Below are positions 32,574 to 44,686 of a stretch of 64,000 nt of DNA, in pieces. The translations under genes and the position numbers were made by a program. Source of the DNA: Ilex aquifolium (lineage: Eukaryota > Streptophyta > Magnoliopsida > Aquifoliales > Aquifoliaceae). The notes beneath the pieces are model-generated. The model did no database searches, was not told the DNA's origin, and was given only the letters and a program-made list of their open reading frames with translations. Within the stretch, counting starts at the first letter, position 1. Each line of letters starts with the position of its first letter. The DNA lies in the NCBI GenBank assembly GCA_951799425.1, contig OX637409.1, positions 16,285,460-16,349,459 of the forward strand, written 5' to 3'.

Positions 32574-33604
32574 ATGGCGAATGGAATGCTTCCATTTCAA
32601 ATGCCTCGATTCACCAAAGATAACTATGAGAATTGGTGTATCCGCATGACGGCAATTCTGGGATCTCAAGGCTTATGGGAGATTGTAACAACTGGTTACA
32701 CAGCACCGCAAGATGAAGCTTCCTTAAGTCAAGCCCAAAAGGAAGTCTTGCAAGCTACAAAGAAGAAGGATCAAAAGGCTCTTTCACTTATCCATCAATG
32801 CTTGGATGATGCTATGTTACAGAAGGTTGCTAGTGCAACCACATCCAAGCAAACATGGGATGTTTTGAAAATCGCTCATAGTGGAGTGGAAAAAGTCAAG
32901 AAAGTTCGCCTCCAAACTCTACGAGGTGAATTTGAGGCTTTACGTATGAAGGAATCCGAATTAGTTTCAGATTATTTCACAATAATCTTGGTGGTTATGA
33001 ATAATTTGAGAACTTATGGTGATGATCACTATTATGATACCCGGGAGATAGAAAAAATTATCTGTTCATTGGACCCCAAGTTTGACTACATTGTCGTAGT
33101 CATTGAAGAGTTTAAAGATTTAGACACAATGATGATTGACGAACTCATGGGATCGTTGTTAGCCCATGAAGAACGGCTAGGCAAGAAGAAACAAGAGCCA
33201 TTGGAACAAGTGCTACAAACCAAGCTTTCTTTCAAAGAAAAAGAAAGAAGGCAAGATGGAAATCAAAGAGGTAGATGGCGAGGACGTGGAGGTGGAGGTC
33301 GTGGTGGACGTGGTCAAGATAGAGGAGAAAAATTTGGTCAAAATGTGTCCAACAAAGAAGAAAGAGACCAAGAATCACATCGTGGAAGAGGCAATAATTC
33401 AAAGTCATACGGAGGGAGGTATGACAAATCTCATATTCAATGCTATAATTGTTATCGATATGTTCATTTTGCTTCCGAGTGTAGAAATGATTTTGTGGAA
33501 GAAAGAGCACACTTTGTTGAAGACAAAATTGAAGAGGTAGAGCCGATCTTGTTGTTGACATACAAAGAAGAGCAAAAAGGGAGACAAGAATGTGTGGTAC
33601 CTTG
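32574..33604 (+). pseudogene. Copia gag-like protein (open frame)
   Basis: A 343-codon frame begins [20 protein letters not shown], the start of the copia gag (UBN2-type) domain, with [13 protein letters not shown] and [15 protein letters not shown] as expected. A basic [16 protein letters not shown] tract precedes a zinc knuckle [14 protein letters not shown] (CX2CX4HX4C). The frame ends at 33,604 and the protease starts in another frame at 33,592, so a one-base shift separates gag from pol; most plant copia elements have a single frame. The protein packages element RNA. It is classed with the dead element but the gag frame itself is intact. Confidence 0.88.
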
Positions 33605-36436
33605 ACTCCGGTGCTAGTAATCATATGTGTGGAAATAAAGAGATGTTTGTGGAGCTTGATGAATCGGTAAGTGGAAAAGTCACTTTTGAAGATTCTTCTC
33701 AAATTCTAGTAATGAGAAGAGGTAATATTTTGATTCGTTTGAAGGATGGAAGACACCAAGTTATTTCTAATATTTTTTATGTGCCAAACATGAAAAATAA
33801 TATTTTGAGCTTGGGACAACTCTTAGAGAAAGGTTATGATATTTGCATGAAAAATCATAATCTTTCAATAAGAGATGGAAACGGGAATTTGTTTGCTAAA
33901 GTGCCGATGACAAGAAATAGAATATTTTTGTTAAATATTCAAAGTGATGTGGCAAAATGCTTGAAAGCATGTGTTAAAGATTCTTCATAGTTATGACACT
34001 TGAGATTTGGACACTTGAGTTTTGGAGGATTAACCTTGTTGTCTAGAAAGTAGATGGTGAAAGGATTGCCTTCTATCAATCACCTGGATCAATTTTGTGA
34101 GGGATGTCTAATTGGAAAGCAAGCTAGAAAGAGCTTTCCCAAAGAATCCATTTCAAGAGCACCAAACCACTTCAACTTATTCACTCGGATGTTTGCGGCC
34201 CTTTAGAACCACCATCATTTGGTAAGAACGGGTATTTTTTTCTCTTTATTGATGATTTTAGCCGAAAAACGTGGGTTTATTTTCTAAAACAAAAATCACA
34301 GGTGTTTGGTGTTTTCAAAAGGTTTAAGGCTTTGATTGAAAAACAAAGTGGGCATGAAGTTAAGGCAATTACATTCGATAGAGGAGGTGAATTCACATCA
34401 AATGAATTCAAAATTTTTTGTGAGAAAATGGAATTCACCATCATCTAACGGTTCCAAGATCACCATAACAAAATGGTGTTGCCGAAAGGAAGAACCGAAC
34501 CATTCTTGACATGGCTCGGAGTATGTTGAAAAGTAAAAAAATGCCCAAGGAGTTTTGGGCGGAAGCTATTGATTGTGTCATCTACTTGTTAAATCGGTGT
34601 CCCACTAGAAGTGTTCAAGACAAAACACCACAAGAAGCATGGGGAGGAATCAAACTAAATGTTTCTCATTTGTGGGTCTTTGGAAGTGTATGCTATGCAC
34701 ATGTGCCGGATGAGAAACGGACCAAACTTAATGACAAGAGTGAAAAGTTTTTCTTCATTGGCTATGATTCAAGAAGCAAATGTTACAAAATTTACAACCC
34801 AAGCAATGGAAAGATAATCATTAGTAGAGATGTTGAGTTTGATGAAGAAGATGAATGGGATTGGAACACTCCACAAGAAGATTATGATTTTTTTCCATTC
34901 TTTGAAGAAGAGGAGGAGCCCTGAGGTCATGGATCTGCCCATTTATTCTCCTCCACCATCACCACCACCACCCACCAATGTGCAAGCATCTCCATCATCA
35001 TACGAAGCAAGTTCAAGTGAAAGGCCACCTCGCATGAGGAGTCTTCGAGATATCTATGAAGAAACCGAAGAGGTAACTCAAAGATTTAGTGATCTAACAC
35101 TATTTTGTCTATTTGTCGATTGTGATCCCATAGGCTATGAGAAAGCGGCACAAGACAAGAAGTGGAGGAGTGTCACATATGATGAAATTGAAGCTATTGA
35201 AAGAAATGGAACATGAGAACTTGCCACACTCCCTAGAGGACAAAAAGCCATTGGAGTGAAGTGGGTGTTCAAGACAAAGAAAAATGTCAAAGGTGAAGTG
35301 GAGAGGTGAAAAGCAAAGTTGGGTGCAAAAGGCTATAGTCAAAGACCGGGTATTGACTATGATGAGGTATTTGAACCCGTCGCTCGTTTGGAAACAATTA
35401 GATTGATTATTTGTTTAGCTGCTCAAAATGATTGGAAAATTCATCAAATGAATGTAAAGTCCGCTTTTTTGAATGGCTTTCTTGATGAAGAGGTATATGT
35501 TGAACAACCCTTGGGTTATGTTGTGAAAGGGCAATGAGAGAAAGTCTTGAAATTAAAAAAGGTTTTGTATGGTTTGAAGCAAGCACCAAGGGCTTGGAAT
35601 AGTAGACTTGACAAGTACTTTCAAGCAAACAATTTCACCAAATGTCCCCATGAACATGCTCTTTATACAAAGGTGAATGATAATGGTGATATACTCTATG
35701 CTTGTTTGTATGTGGATGACTTGATCTTCACAGAAAATTGTCCAAGAATGTTTGAAGATTTCAAGAGAGCAATGACTAAAGAATTTGAGATGACCGACAT
35801 TGGGCTTATGTCATACTACCTTGACATTGAAGTGAAGCAAATGAAGGAAGGTATTTTCATCCCTCAAGAAGGTTATGCTAAAACAATTTTGGCAAAATTC
35901 AAGCTGCAAGATTGTAAGCCGGTATGCACACCCATTGAATGTGGTGTAAAATTGTCAAAATATGAAGATGGAGAGCATGTGGATTCCACCCATTTCAAGA
36001 GCCTAGTGGGAAGCTTGAGGTACTTAACATGCACAAGGCCGGATATTCTTTTTGGTGTTGATCTTGTAAGTCGCTATATGGAAGCTCCTACCATGACCCA
36101 TTTGAAGGCGGCGAAAAGAATTCTTATATACATCAAAGGTACACTTGATTATGAATTGTTATATTCTTGTTCTAACAATTCTAAGCTTGCGGGTTATTGT
36201 GATAGTGATTGAGGCAGAGATATGGATGATAGAAAAAGTACTATCGGGTATGTTTTCTTTGTGGGAGATACCGCATTTGCTTGAAGTTCAAAGAAGTAAC
36301 CCATTGTGACTCTTTCGACTTGTGAAACAGAGGATGTGGCGGCTACATCATGTGTTTGTCAACACATTTGACTTAGAAATTTGTTGAAGGAGCTTCATTT
36401 GCCTCAAGACGAATCGACGAAAATCTTCATTGGCAA
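33592..36436 (+). pseudogene. Copia pol (protease, integrase, RT, RNase H N-part), many stops
   Basis: Protease [13 protein letters not shown] opens a frame to 33,990, where a stop interrupts just before the HLRFGHLS GAG-pre-integrase motif. The integrase (34,170-34,500) is broken by frameshifts. Frame 34,511-34,924 is the integrase C-terminus ([18 protein letters not shown]). RT pieces are 35,319-35,537 and 35,547-36,212, with YVDDL intact but the first catalytic Asp replaced by Asn in HQMNVKSAFLNG. Four stops at or after RT sit where Trp or Gln codons are expected (for example 36,210 and 36,283), as C-to-T or G-to-A decay would give. RNase H is cut at 36,436 by CACTA-1 and continues at 51,192. 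Confidence 0.9.
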
Positions 36437-37973
36437 CACTACAACAAAAATCATTTTTTGCGACGAATTAAAATTCGTCGCAAAAAGTGTACTATCCGCG
36501 ACGATTTCATAATTGCATCGCAAATTTTTTGTTTTGGCAATTTTTTGGCGATGTTTTTTAAAAAAACGTCGCGAAAAGGTGATACCCTCCAATTTTTTTT
36601 GGCGCGAGAAATGGCGGCAATTGAAGATTTTTTACGACAAACATTTTTTGTCGCATAAAGTTTTAATTCGTCGCAAAAATAAATAATATAAAAATAAAAT
36701 AAAAAATAAAGTCAAAATATATAATTCGCGACATTTACATTTTTCGTCGCAGAATATAAATTTTAGTTATTAAAGTAAAATGAAATATTAAAATTCATTA
36801 GTGACGTTTTTATAAATTCGTCGCAGAAAATATATTTTATTGTGTTAAATAAAATTATTATTTCGCGACATTTTTAAATTCGTCGCCCAATGTACTTTTT
36901 TGTAATTTTAAATTAGACTAAAAAAATTATTTGCAACGTTTTTGTAAAACGTCGCCAAAAGGTAATTCCCACCCAATTTTTTTTACATTTCGCGACGTTT
37001 ATATTTTTTGTCGCAGAATATAAATTTTAGTTATTAATGTAAAATGAAATATTAATATTAACTAGCGACGTTTTATAAATTCGTCGCAGAAGATAAATTA
37101 GACTAAAAATAGTGTAATTTTAAATTAGACTAAAAATATTATTAGCGATATTTTTAAAATACGTCGCAAAAATGTAATTTTTTTTAATTTTAAATTAGAA
37201 TAAAAATATTATTTGCGATGTTTTAAAAGGTAATTCCCTCCCAATTTTTTTGGCACGAGAAAGGGTGGGAATTGAAGATTTTTACATTTCGCGACGTTTA
37301 TTTTTTTTGTCGCAGAATATAAATTTTAGTTATTAATGTAAAATTAAATATTAATATTAATTAGCGACGTTTTATAAATTCGTCGTAGAAGATAAATTAG
37401 ACTAAAAATATTGTAATTTTAAATTAGACTAAAAATATTATTGGACGTTTTTTTTAAAACGTCGCGAAAAGGTAATTCCCTCCTAATTTTTTATGGCGCG
37501 AGAAATGGTGGGAATTGAAATTTTTACATTTCGCGACGTTTAAATTTTTCGTCGCAAAATATAAATTTTAGTTATTAATGTAAAATGAAATATTAATATT
37601 AATTAGCGACGTTTTATAAATTCATCGCAGAAGATAAATTTTCTTGTTGTATTAACGAAAATTATTATTTCGCTACATTTTTATTGCGAGGTTTTTATTT
37701 TCGTTGCAGAATATAAATTACAACCACATTTAAATTTAAAATAAAATAAAATTTTGATATAAATTTATAATCCATCACAACATTTGAATTGGTAGTGAGT
37801 CTCAACAAATACTGGGGCTTACTGTCAATCTAATAATTATAAATAATTAGGTCAGCAAATTAGGTATGTAAATTATGTTCAAGTAGCATTGTTCTTGTTT
37901 ATATTAGATTGGTAATGAACTTTATTTAATATTGAAATTCACTATCAAATTAAAAATTTTAGTACATTACTTT

Positions 37974-38088
37974 TGTAACACCCCAAAAAATTACCCTGGA
38001 AGACATTACTATCTATACACTATTCGTACCATGAGAACAACTAATAAAATTCACACTGAGAAGAAATTCATTCATCATTCGTAGTAAC
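37974..38088. mobile_element. LTR-like fragment (TGTAACACCCC start)
   Basis: TGTAACACCCCAAAAAATTACC-like sequence (cut here to its start) is a frequent LTR beginning in plant gypsy chromoviruses. The fragment is about 115 bp and ends where the hAT piece starts; identity is tentative. Confidence 0.35.
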
Positions 38089-38555
38089 TAGCGGTGACAA
38101 TTTTTGACTCAACATGACGATACGACTCGAACTTGACACGAATTTTATAAGACAAACTCGATTATAATTCAACACAAACTCGAAAATGACCCGACATCGA
38201 ACACGAAATATTAACAAGTCATATTCGGGTTCAACCCGCCAAATCCGAAATTGACACGATCATAAAACATTTATTTAAGAATGAACACTTTCTATATTTT
38301 CTCGTTTGTATGGTAACATGAACAACACGAAATTAACATGTTTAACTAGTATTATAGAAATAAAATATTAATTATTTGTAACTATTTATTAAGCACTGAC
38401 ATTATTATTGTTTAAAAAATATATTTTTATTTACTATTATTATTATTATTATATTTATTAAGTTAATTTGTAGTTTAAAGAAAAAATATGAGTATGAATT
38501 CAATTAAGTGAAAATAGAATATTAGCGTTAAATTTTTTATCTAAAGTTTATTTAA
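38089..38555. mobile_element. Truncated hAT element related to 8,820-9,430
   Basis: The left end TAGCGGTGACAATTTTTGAC and following ACTCGAACTTGACACGAATT match the hAT element at 8,820 over some 460 bp. It stops at about 38,555 (CTAAAGTTTAT) where CACTA subterminal sequence resumes, so the right end is lost. Confidence 0.75.
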
Positions 38556-38900
38556 AGTGTACTATCTGTGACGATTTATAAATTTTGTCGCAAATTTCAT
38601 TTTTGGGAATTTTTTTGCGACGTTTTTTAAAAAGCATCGCGAAAAGGTGATTCCCTCCCAATTTTTTTTGGCGCGAGAAATGGCGGGAATTGATAATTTT
38701 TTACGACAAAAATTATTTGTCGCATATAATTTTACTTGGTCACAAAAATAAATAAAATTTAATAAAAATAAAAATTTTTTGTATTAAATAAAATTATTAT
38801 ATCGCAACATTTTTATATTCGTCGCAGAATTTAATTTTTGTAATTTTAAATTATAATTGCGACGTTTTATATTTTGTCGTAGAACAATTTTTTTTAAAAA

Positions 38901-39489
38901 AAAACGACATTGTTTTTGGGCCCAAAACAAATTCATTTATAGCCAAAACGATGTCGTTTTGAGTATTTAAAAATGTCGTTTTGGCCCTAGTAGCCCCTTC
39001 TTCTTCACATTCCCCTTTCCACACTCTCCATCTCACTCACTTTCTGCCTCATCTTCGTCAGCCAGCAAGACCCCCAAAGCAAGCCCTCTTCTTCGTTAGC
39101 CGAAGCCTCGCTGGCTCCCAAACTCTCGCCTCTCTAGCCTCTCCATCGATTGAACTCGAAACCTTCACAGACAGTGAAGCCACAAGCCACAAAACCAAGC
39201 CCCGATCAAACTCCCTTTGCCGCCTCCTCTTTCTCTCAGACAGTGAAGCCATAAGCCACAAAACCAAGCCCCGATCAAACTCGAAGCCACAAGCTCCGAT
39301 CAAACTCGACAGTGAAGCCACAAGCCCCGATCAAACTCGAAGCCTTCATCCTCTTTCTCTCAGACCAATGATCGATGATAATGAGTTTCTTTTGAAATCG
39401 AACAAAGCTGCTTCAGATTTGCTTCAGATTTCTGTCAGAGCTACTTCAGAGTCGAAGGCACAAGCCACAAGCCTTCAGAGCTGCTTCAG
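38901..39489 (+). promoter_or_regulatory. TNP2 promoter palindromes and leader exon (CACTA-1)
   Basis: Three copies of an AAAACGAC/GTCGTTTT motif, including the palindrome AAAACGATGTCGTTTT (38,945-38,960), precede a CT-rich leader from about 38,985. The leader contains several copies of GACAGTGAAGCCACAAGCC and CCCCGATCAAACTC (39,170-39,340) and ends in CTTCAG/GTACAT (39,489). The 202-codon frame across it is low-complexity and shows no conserved domain; I treat it as untranslated. The intron runs to before 40,865. Confidence 0.5.
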
Positions 39490-39493
39490 GTAC

Positions 39494-39494
<1 letters not shown>

Positions 39495-39554
<60 letters not shown>
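39495..39554. repeat. (CT)n microsatellite
   Basis: About 29 CT units directly after the leader-exon donor. Confidence 0.95.
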
Positions 39555-39556
<2 letters not shown>

Positions 39557-40864
39557 TATGTATATATATCGTTGTATGCGTGTATGTAATGGGTTTGGTA
39601 TTGTATGGTAAAATCTGGGCCATAGAGTTAGGGTCGACAAACAATCCATGTTCTTCGCCTTCTCTCTATGGTGCTGCTATGGGCATTGATGTGGTGCTGC
39701 TATGGGCAGTGATGTGGTGGGGTTTTGTTGAGAGATCTGAATTTGGTTGGTTTTGTTTGAGAGATCTCATTGTTTAATTGGGTTTTGTTGAGAGATCATG
39801 GTATTTGGTTGAGAGATCTGAATTGGGTTTTGTTTGACTTAAATTTGATATTAAATTGTTTTGTTCCTTTTGGTATGATATTGAATTAGCTTTTATTGAC
39901 TTGCATTGGGTTTTATTGAATTGCCTTTGAATTGGGTTTTCTTCCATATTTGTGATTGCTGGACCTAGAGATTGAATTGGGTTTTATTGAATCTCATCAA
40001 TATGGTGATGACATGGCATTATATAGTATTTTAGATTTTATAATGCAGTAATAATATCTCAGTTTGAGATTTTTCTCTGTTGTTTTCTTTTGTGTCTATA
40101 TAAAATAAAACTCATCATTGTACAATGTTTAGTGGTTTGGTAGAATATATTTCTTTAACTAATGTTTGTGGATGGACGGTTCATTTGACAGTTTGGGACA
40201 CCCTCATCTTTAACATTCTTTAGAGACCACTAATATACGATACATTTTTGCATTTCCTCATTCTGAGTACACAGACTACATCTACTAGCCAATGACTTAT
40301 TTCAGTAGTATTATCATATATGTCTAGTTTCTTTGATGCTTTGTTTTATTTCTGGGAATGGGCGAGTTATGCATTTCGGTGATTTATTGAAGCCTTAATA
40401 TAAATTAAGGTTTCAATTCTATGCATGCCTGCATAAAACCTTAGTACCCGTTCAAGAATCCACATCGGACATAGAGTATTCTTTGCCGGTGGAGATTTCT
40501 TGAATTGTCCAATTTCGGACAGTTTGGGAATGCACAAGTCTATATTGTAGTTAGTATCTCACCGCTTAACTTGTTACATCTCTTGGATATTCTGTGTGGT
40601 GGATCCCATTGTTCTCTATGTACATACTAGACGGGTGTAGCAATGACACCTAGTCTATGTCGTGTACTTGGAGAACTATGGGGAGATGCTGCCGGATATC
40701 AGTTAGAGATGTACGAAGCGGTAAGAGATGCTTCCTATGATATATAATGTGCATTCCTGAATGGGATAGGACCACCTACCAAAATAGGAAGGAGTCGACG
40801 GCATAGTTTGCATGATGCTTGGTACATGACATTGATAAATATGTGATTTTGTAGGCTATCAATT
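39555..40864 (+). other. TNP2 leader intron
   Basis: No gene. GGGTTTTGTTGAGAGATC-like strings repeat at 39,718-39,840. Bases 40,311-40,864 are nearly identical, inverted, to 13,438-13,995 of CACTA-2. Confidence 0.55.
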
Positions 40865-43800
40865 ATGGATAAGAGTTGGATGACGATTAGGCATAGGTTG
40901 GATTCGAAATACATTGATGGGGTCAAATATTTTGTCAATTTTGCCATGGAACGTTCGAGTCGAGATGGAAAAATTCGATGTCCATGTAGGAATTGCATGA
41001 ATGCAGAATGGCATGATGATGAGACTGTGAAAAATCATTTGTACGTGAAAGGGATCATGACCTCTTACACGACGTGGGCACACCATGGGGAACCCGTTCC
41101 TATGAATGTCACCCAATTCTTAGAAGATGATGATGATGATGATAGTGTTGAGGATGATATGACCGAAAGTGAACATGATGATCGAGACGAAATACCCGAA
41201 ATGTTGGAAGATGTTGGTAGGGGAATGTTCATGGATAATGATTTAGGAGGTGTTCGTGTTGGAGAAACATGTGAGGGTGTTGATAGTGAAGAAGTTCAAA
41301 ATTTTGAAAAATTATTGAAGGATGCTCAACGTGTTTTGTATCCTGGTTGCAAAAAATATACACTGTTGTCGTTCTTGGTTAAGTTGCTTCATTTGAAGGT
41401 ATTGAGCAAGTGGAGCAATAAGTCATTAACATTGATGTTAGAGCTATTGGCAGACCTTTTACCTGAAGGTCATATTCTTCCAACATCTCTCTATGATGCT
41501 AAAAAATTATTACGTGTCTTAGGATTGGGATACGAGTTCATTCATGCATGTAGGTACGATTGTATGCTATTTTGGAAGGAGAATGAAAAATTGGATAAGT
41601 GTACAGTATGTGGAGAGTCAAGATATCAGCTCAATGATGGTAAGGGTAAGAAGAAACCTCATAAGATCTTGCGATACTTTCCCTTGAAACCGAGGTTACA
41701 GAGATTGTTTATGTCGAGGAAGACGACTATAGATATGAGGTGGCACCAAGAGAAGCGAGTGGACGATGAGAATTTTTCAAGGCATCCTGGTGATTCTGAA
41801 GAATGGAAAGACTTTGATAAGCAATATCCTGATTTCGCTCGGGACGCTCGTAATGTTAGGCTTGGATTGGCCACCGATGGTTTTAACCCTTTTGGCAACA
41901 TAAACAACTCTTACAGTGTGTGGCATGTGATCTTGAAGCCTTACAACCTGCCTCCCTGGAAATGCATGAGCGATCCATTTTTCATGATGTCATTGCTTAT
42001 TCCAGGACCACAGGCACCCGGGAAGGAGATTGATGTATACTTGCACCCGTTAATTGATGAGTTGAAAGAATTGTGGGAAGGTGTTGTAACTTTTGATGCA
42101 TGTAGCAAACATACATTTCAAATGCGTGCAACTATTATGTGGACCATAAATAATTTTCCTGCTTATGGTAACCTATCTGGATGGAGTACAAAAGGTTACA
42201 AGGCATGTCCCATTTGTAATTTTGATACAAAATCACAGCCATTAAGAAGCAAAATTGGCTACACAGGCCATCGGCGTTACTTGCCGCAAGATCACAGCTG
42301 GCAACGAAGTAAGTTATTTAATGGTAAGATTGAGAAAAAATCAAAACCTTGTGAGTTATCGGGGCAAGAGATTTTAGATCAATTGGAGTGTTTACCAAAT
42401 GTGCAATTCAGGAAGCATCCAAACAATCAAAAAAGAAAGCGGTCATCTGAGGAACTTAATTGGACAAAGAAGATCATTTTTTTTTTGAGTTACCGTATTG
42501 GCATATGCTTAAGATTTGACACAACATTGATGTCATGCACATAGAGAAGAATATATGTGATAGTTTGCTTGGCACGTTGTTGAGTATTGATGGCAAGAAT
42601 AAGGACACAGATAAAGCTCGTCTGGAATTGGAGGACCTAAAAATCAGAAAAGAATTGCACCTCCAAAAGAATGGGGAGTCATATGTAAAACCAGCTGTGT
42701 GGTACACTTTGTCTCCACAAGAAAGACAAGGGTTCTGTGAATTTTTGAAATCAGTTAAGTATCCAGATGGATATGCAGCAAATATATTGAGGTCTGTGAG
42801 CACGAAGGATGGTAAGGTATCAGGCCTGAAAAGCCATGATTGTCATGTTCTTCTGCAACGACTTATTCCACTTGGAATTCATGGTTACTTGGACAAGGAA
42901 ATTTGTACCACTTTATTTGAGTTAGGAAATTTTTTTCAACAACTCAGTGCAAAGACATTGATGGTAAAAGACTTGGATGCATTACAAGATAACATAATAC
43001 TTATTCTTTGTAAGTTAGAAAAGATATTTGTTCCAGCGTTCTTCGATGTTATGGTTCATTTAGTAGTTCACTTGCCAAGGGAAGCCAAGATTGCTGGACC
43101 AGTGTAGTATCAGTGGATGTACCCTGTGGAAAGGTAATATTTTAAATTGTTATTAGCTTCTCATTTGGTTTTTTTATTATCTCCTTATATGTTTTGTGAT
43201 TTACTGAAGGTATCTCGGAACTTTAAAAGGATATGTTCGTAATCAAGCTCATCCAGAAGGTTCATTTGCGGAGACTTATAATGTCAAAGAATGTCTTACA
43301 ATTTGCTCGATGTATCTTACTGGTATTGAAACAGTTTTTAATCGCGAGGAACGAAATGCAGATCGAGTTGAAAATGTGCATGGGTTAGCTGTGCTCACCC
43401 AAAATGTTCGTACTTTTGGGCGAATTACAAGAACAACTGAGGTCTCTCAACAGGAACGAGAGATGACTCATTGGTTTGTCCTACATAATAGTCCCGAACT
43501 GGATCCGTATCTAGAGTATGTGTAATTCTAAATATACATATTTGTGAGCATTCTTAATGTACTTTTTAATTGTTTAGAATTTGTTATATGTCAAATTTAT
43601 GGTTTTATACATAGGGAACACAAAAATATATTAGAGTTGGAAAGAAATGGTGACATCACTTGTCGCCACCAAGCAGAATTTCCCAAGTGGTTTGCAAAAC
43701 GTGTAAGCTATACAAATTTAGATTATAAAAATCATTTGCATTAGTTTGTAAAACCATAAAAACTGTAATATTCATGTGTGTAGATGAATCAATTACGAGG

Positions 43801-44572
43801 CGAAGGGTCACATGAAGCAACTGATGAATTGTGGTCACTAGCAAACGGTCCTGATGTGACAATAAAATTGTACTCTGGGGCAATATGCAATGGTGTCCGG
43901 TTCCACAGTAAAGAGCGTGACAATCGTCGAAAAAGCCAAAACAGTGGGGTAGTTGTAGAAGGAGAACATAATAACAAAACAATTAACTTCTACGGATACT
44001 TAAATAAGGTGTGGGAGATGAGTTACATATTTGGCCATAATATTTTTTTGTTCCAATGTGAATGGTTCAACCTTGGTAGTGGGAAAACAGTTCAGACTGA
44101 TGCTCATTTTACAAGTATTAATGTGAAAAGTAGATGGTATCAAAATGACCCTTTTGTCCTACCTAATCAGGTGAAACAAATATTTTATGTTAATGATACA
44201 AAATTGGGTAGGGACTGGCAAGTTGTGCAACACATACGTCATCGAGGAATATGGGATGTTCCTGAGTTGGAAGATGTAGAAGTTAGTGAAAATGGATCGT
44301 ATGTTTCAAGTGACGCATTCCAACATGATGAATCAACAGAGGTTGCTCCGGTAGTGGTCGAAGATAACGAAATATGTCAACTTCATAGGACTGATCTTGA
44401 TCCAGAAATCATTCCTCGAGACCGGATTGTCCAGTGGGGAAGCAGAGAAGACAATAACATTGATGATTTCATATGTGATGACAATGATGAAACACAAGTG
44501 GAGTATGTCGATTCAGAAGAAGATGATGATGTGCATTCCCATTTTGATTTTGATGAAGAGTCAGATATGTAG
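40865..44572 (+). pseudogene. TNP2 transposase of CACTA-1, three lesions
   Basis: Exons 40,865-43,133, 43,210-43,515, 43,615-43,702 and 43,784-44,572 fit GT/AG borders. Order: transposase-associated domain (residues 1-75), acidic linker, Transposase_21/TNP2 core (LLADLLPEGHILPTSLYDAK, CTVCGESRY, LATDGFNPFGN, GYKACPICNFDT), DUF4218 (MHIEKNICDSLLGTLLSIDG, SPELDPYLE) and DUF4216 (KVWEMSYIFGHNIFLFQCEW) with an acidic tail. The frame is broken by a shift at a run of ten T (42,477-42,486), a TGA at 42,517 where Arg is expected, and TAG at 43,105 where Gln is expected. TNP2 is the catalytic protein that cuts CACTA ends; this copy is recently disabled. Confidence 0.92.
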
Positions 44573-44686
44573 ATGAATTATTAAGATATTTTCATGGTAA
44601 TTAATAAATTATGACTTATATAATTGGTATACTTGGATATTTTCGATATAATTTATATATTTCTATATGTCAGGTGTTTTATATAT

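Larger units (their letters stand above)
36437..38900. repeat. CACTA-1 left subterminal repeat array
   Basis: Motifs GCGACG/CGTCGC recur throughout. A block beginning GCGAAAAGGT-ATTCCCTCC, then TTTTTGGCGCGAGAAATGG and GGGAATTG, is found near 36,580, 37,230, 37,470 and 38,645, with a reduced version near 36,955. It is the same family as the array of CACTA-2 in the opposite orientation. Bases 37,740-38,555 inside it are foreign insertions. Confidence 0.88.

Noticed and set aside
36437..38900. Regularly spaced short repeats suggesting a CRISPR-like array
   Set aside because: Motifs are variable in spacing, palindromic, lie at CACTA ends, and the genome is eukaryotic.
38981..39589. 202-codon frame at the TNP2 leader
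   Set aside because: Ser/Leu-rich, repeats within it, runs into (CT)n, ends without any domain; better read as an untranslated leader exon.
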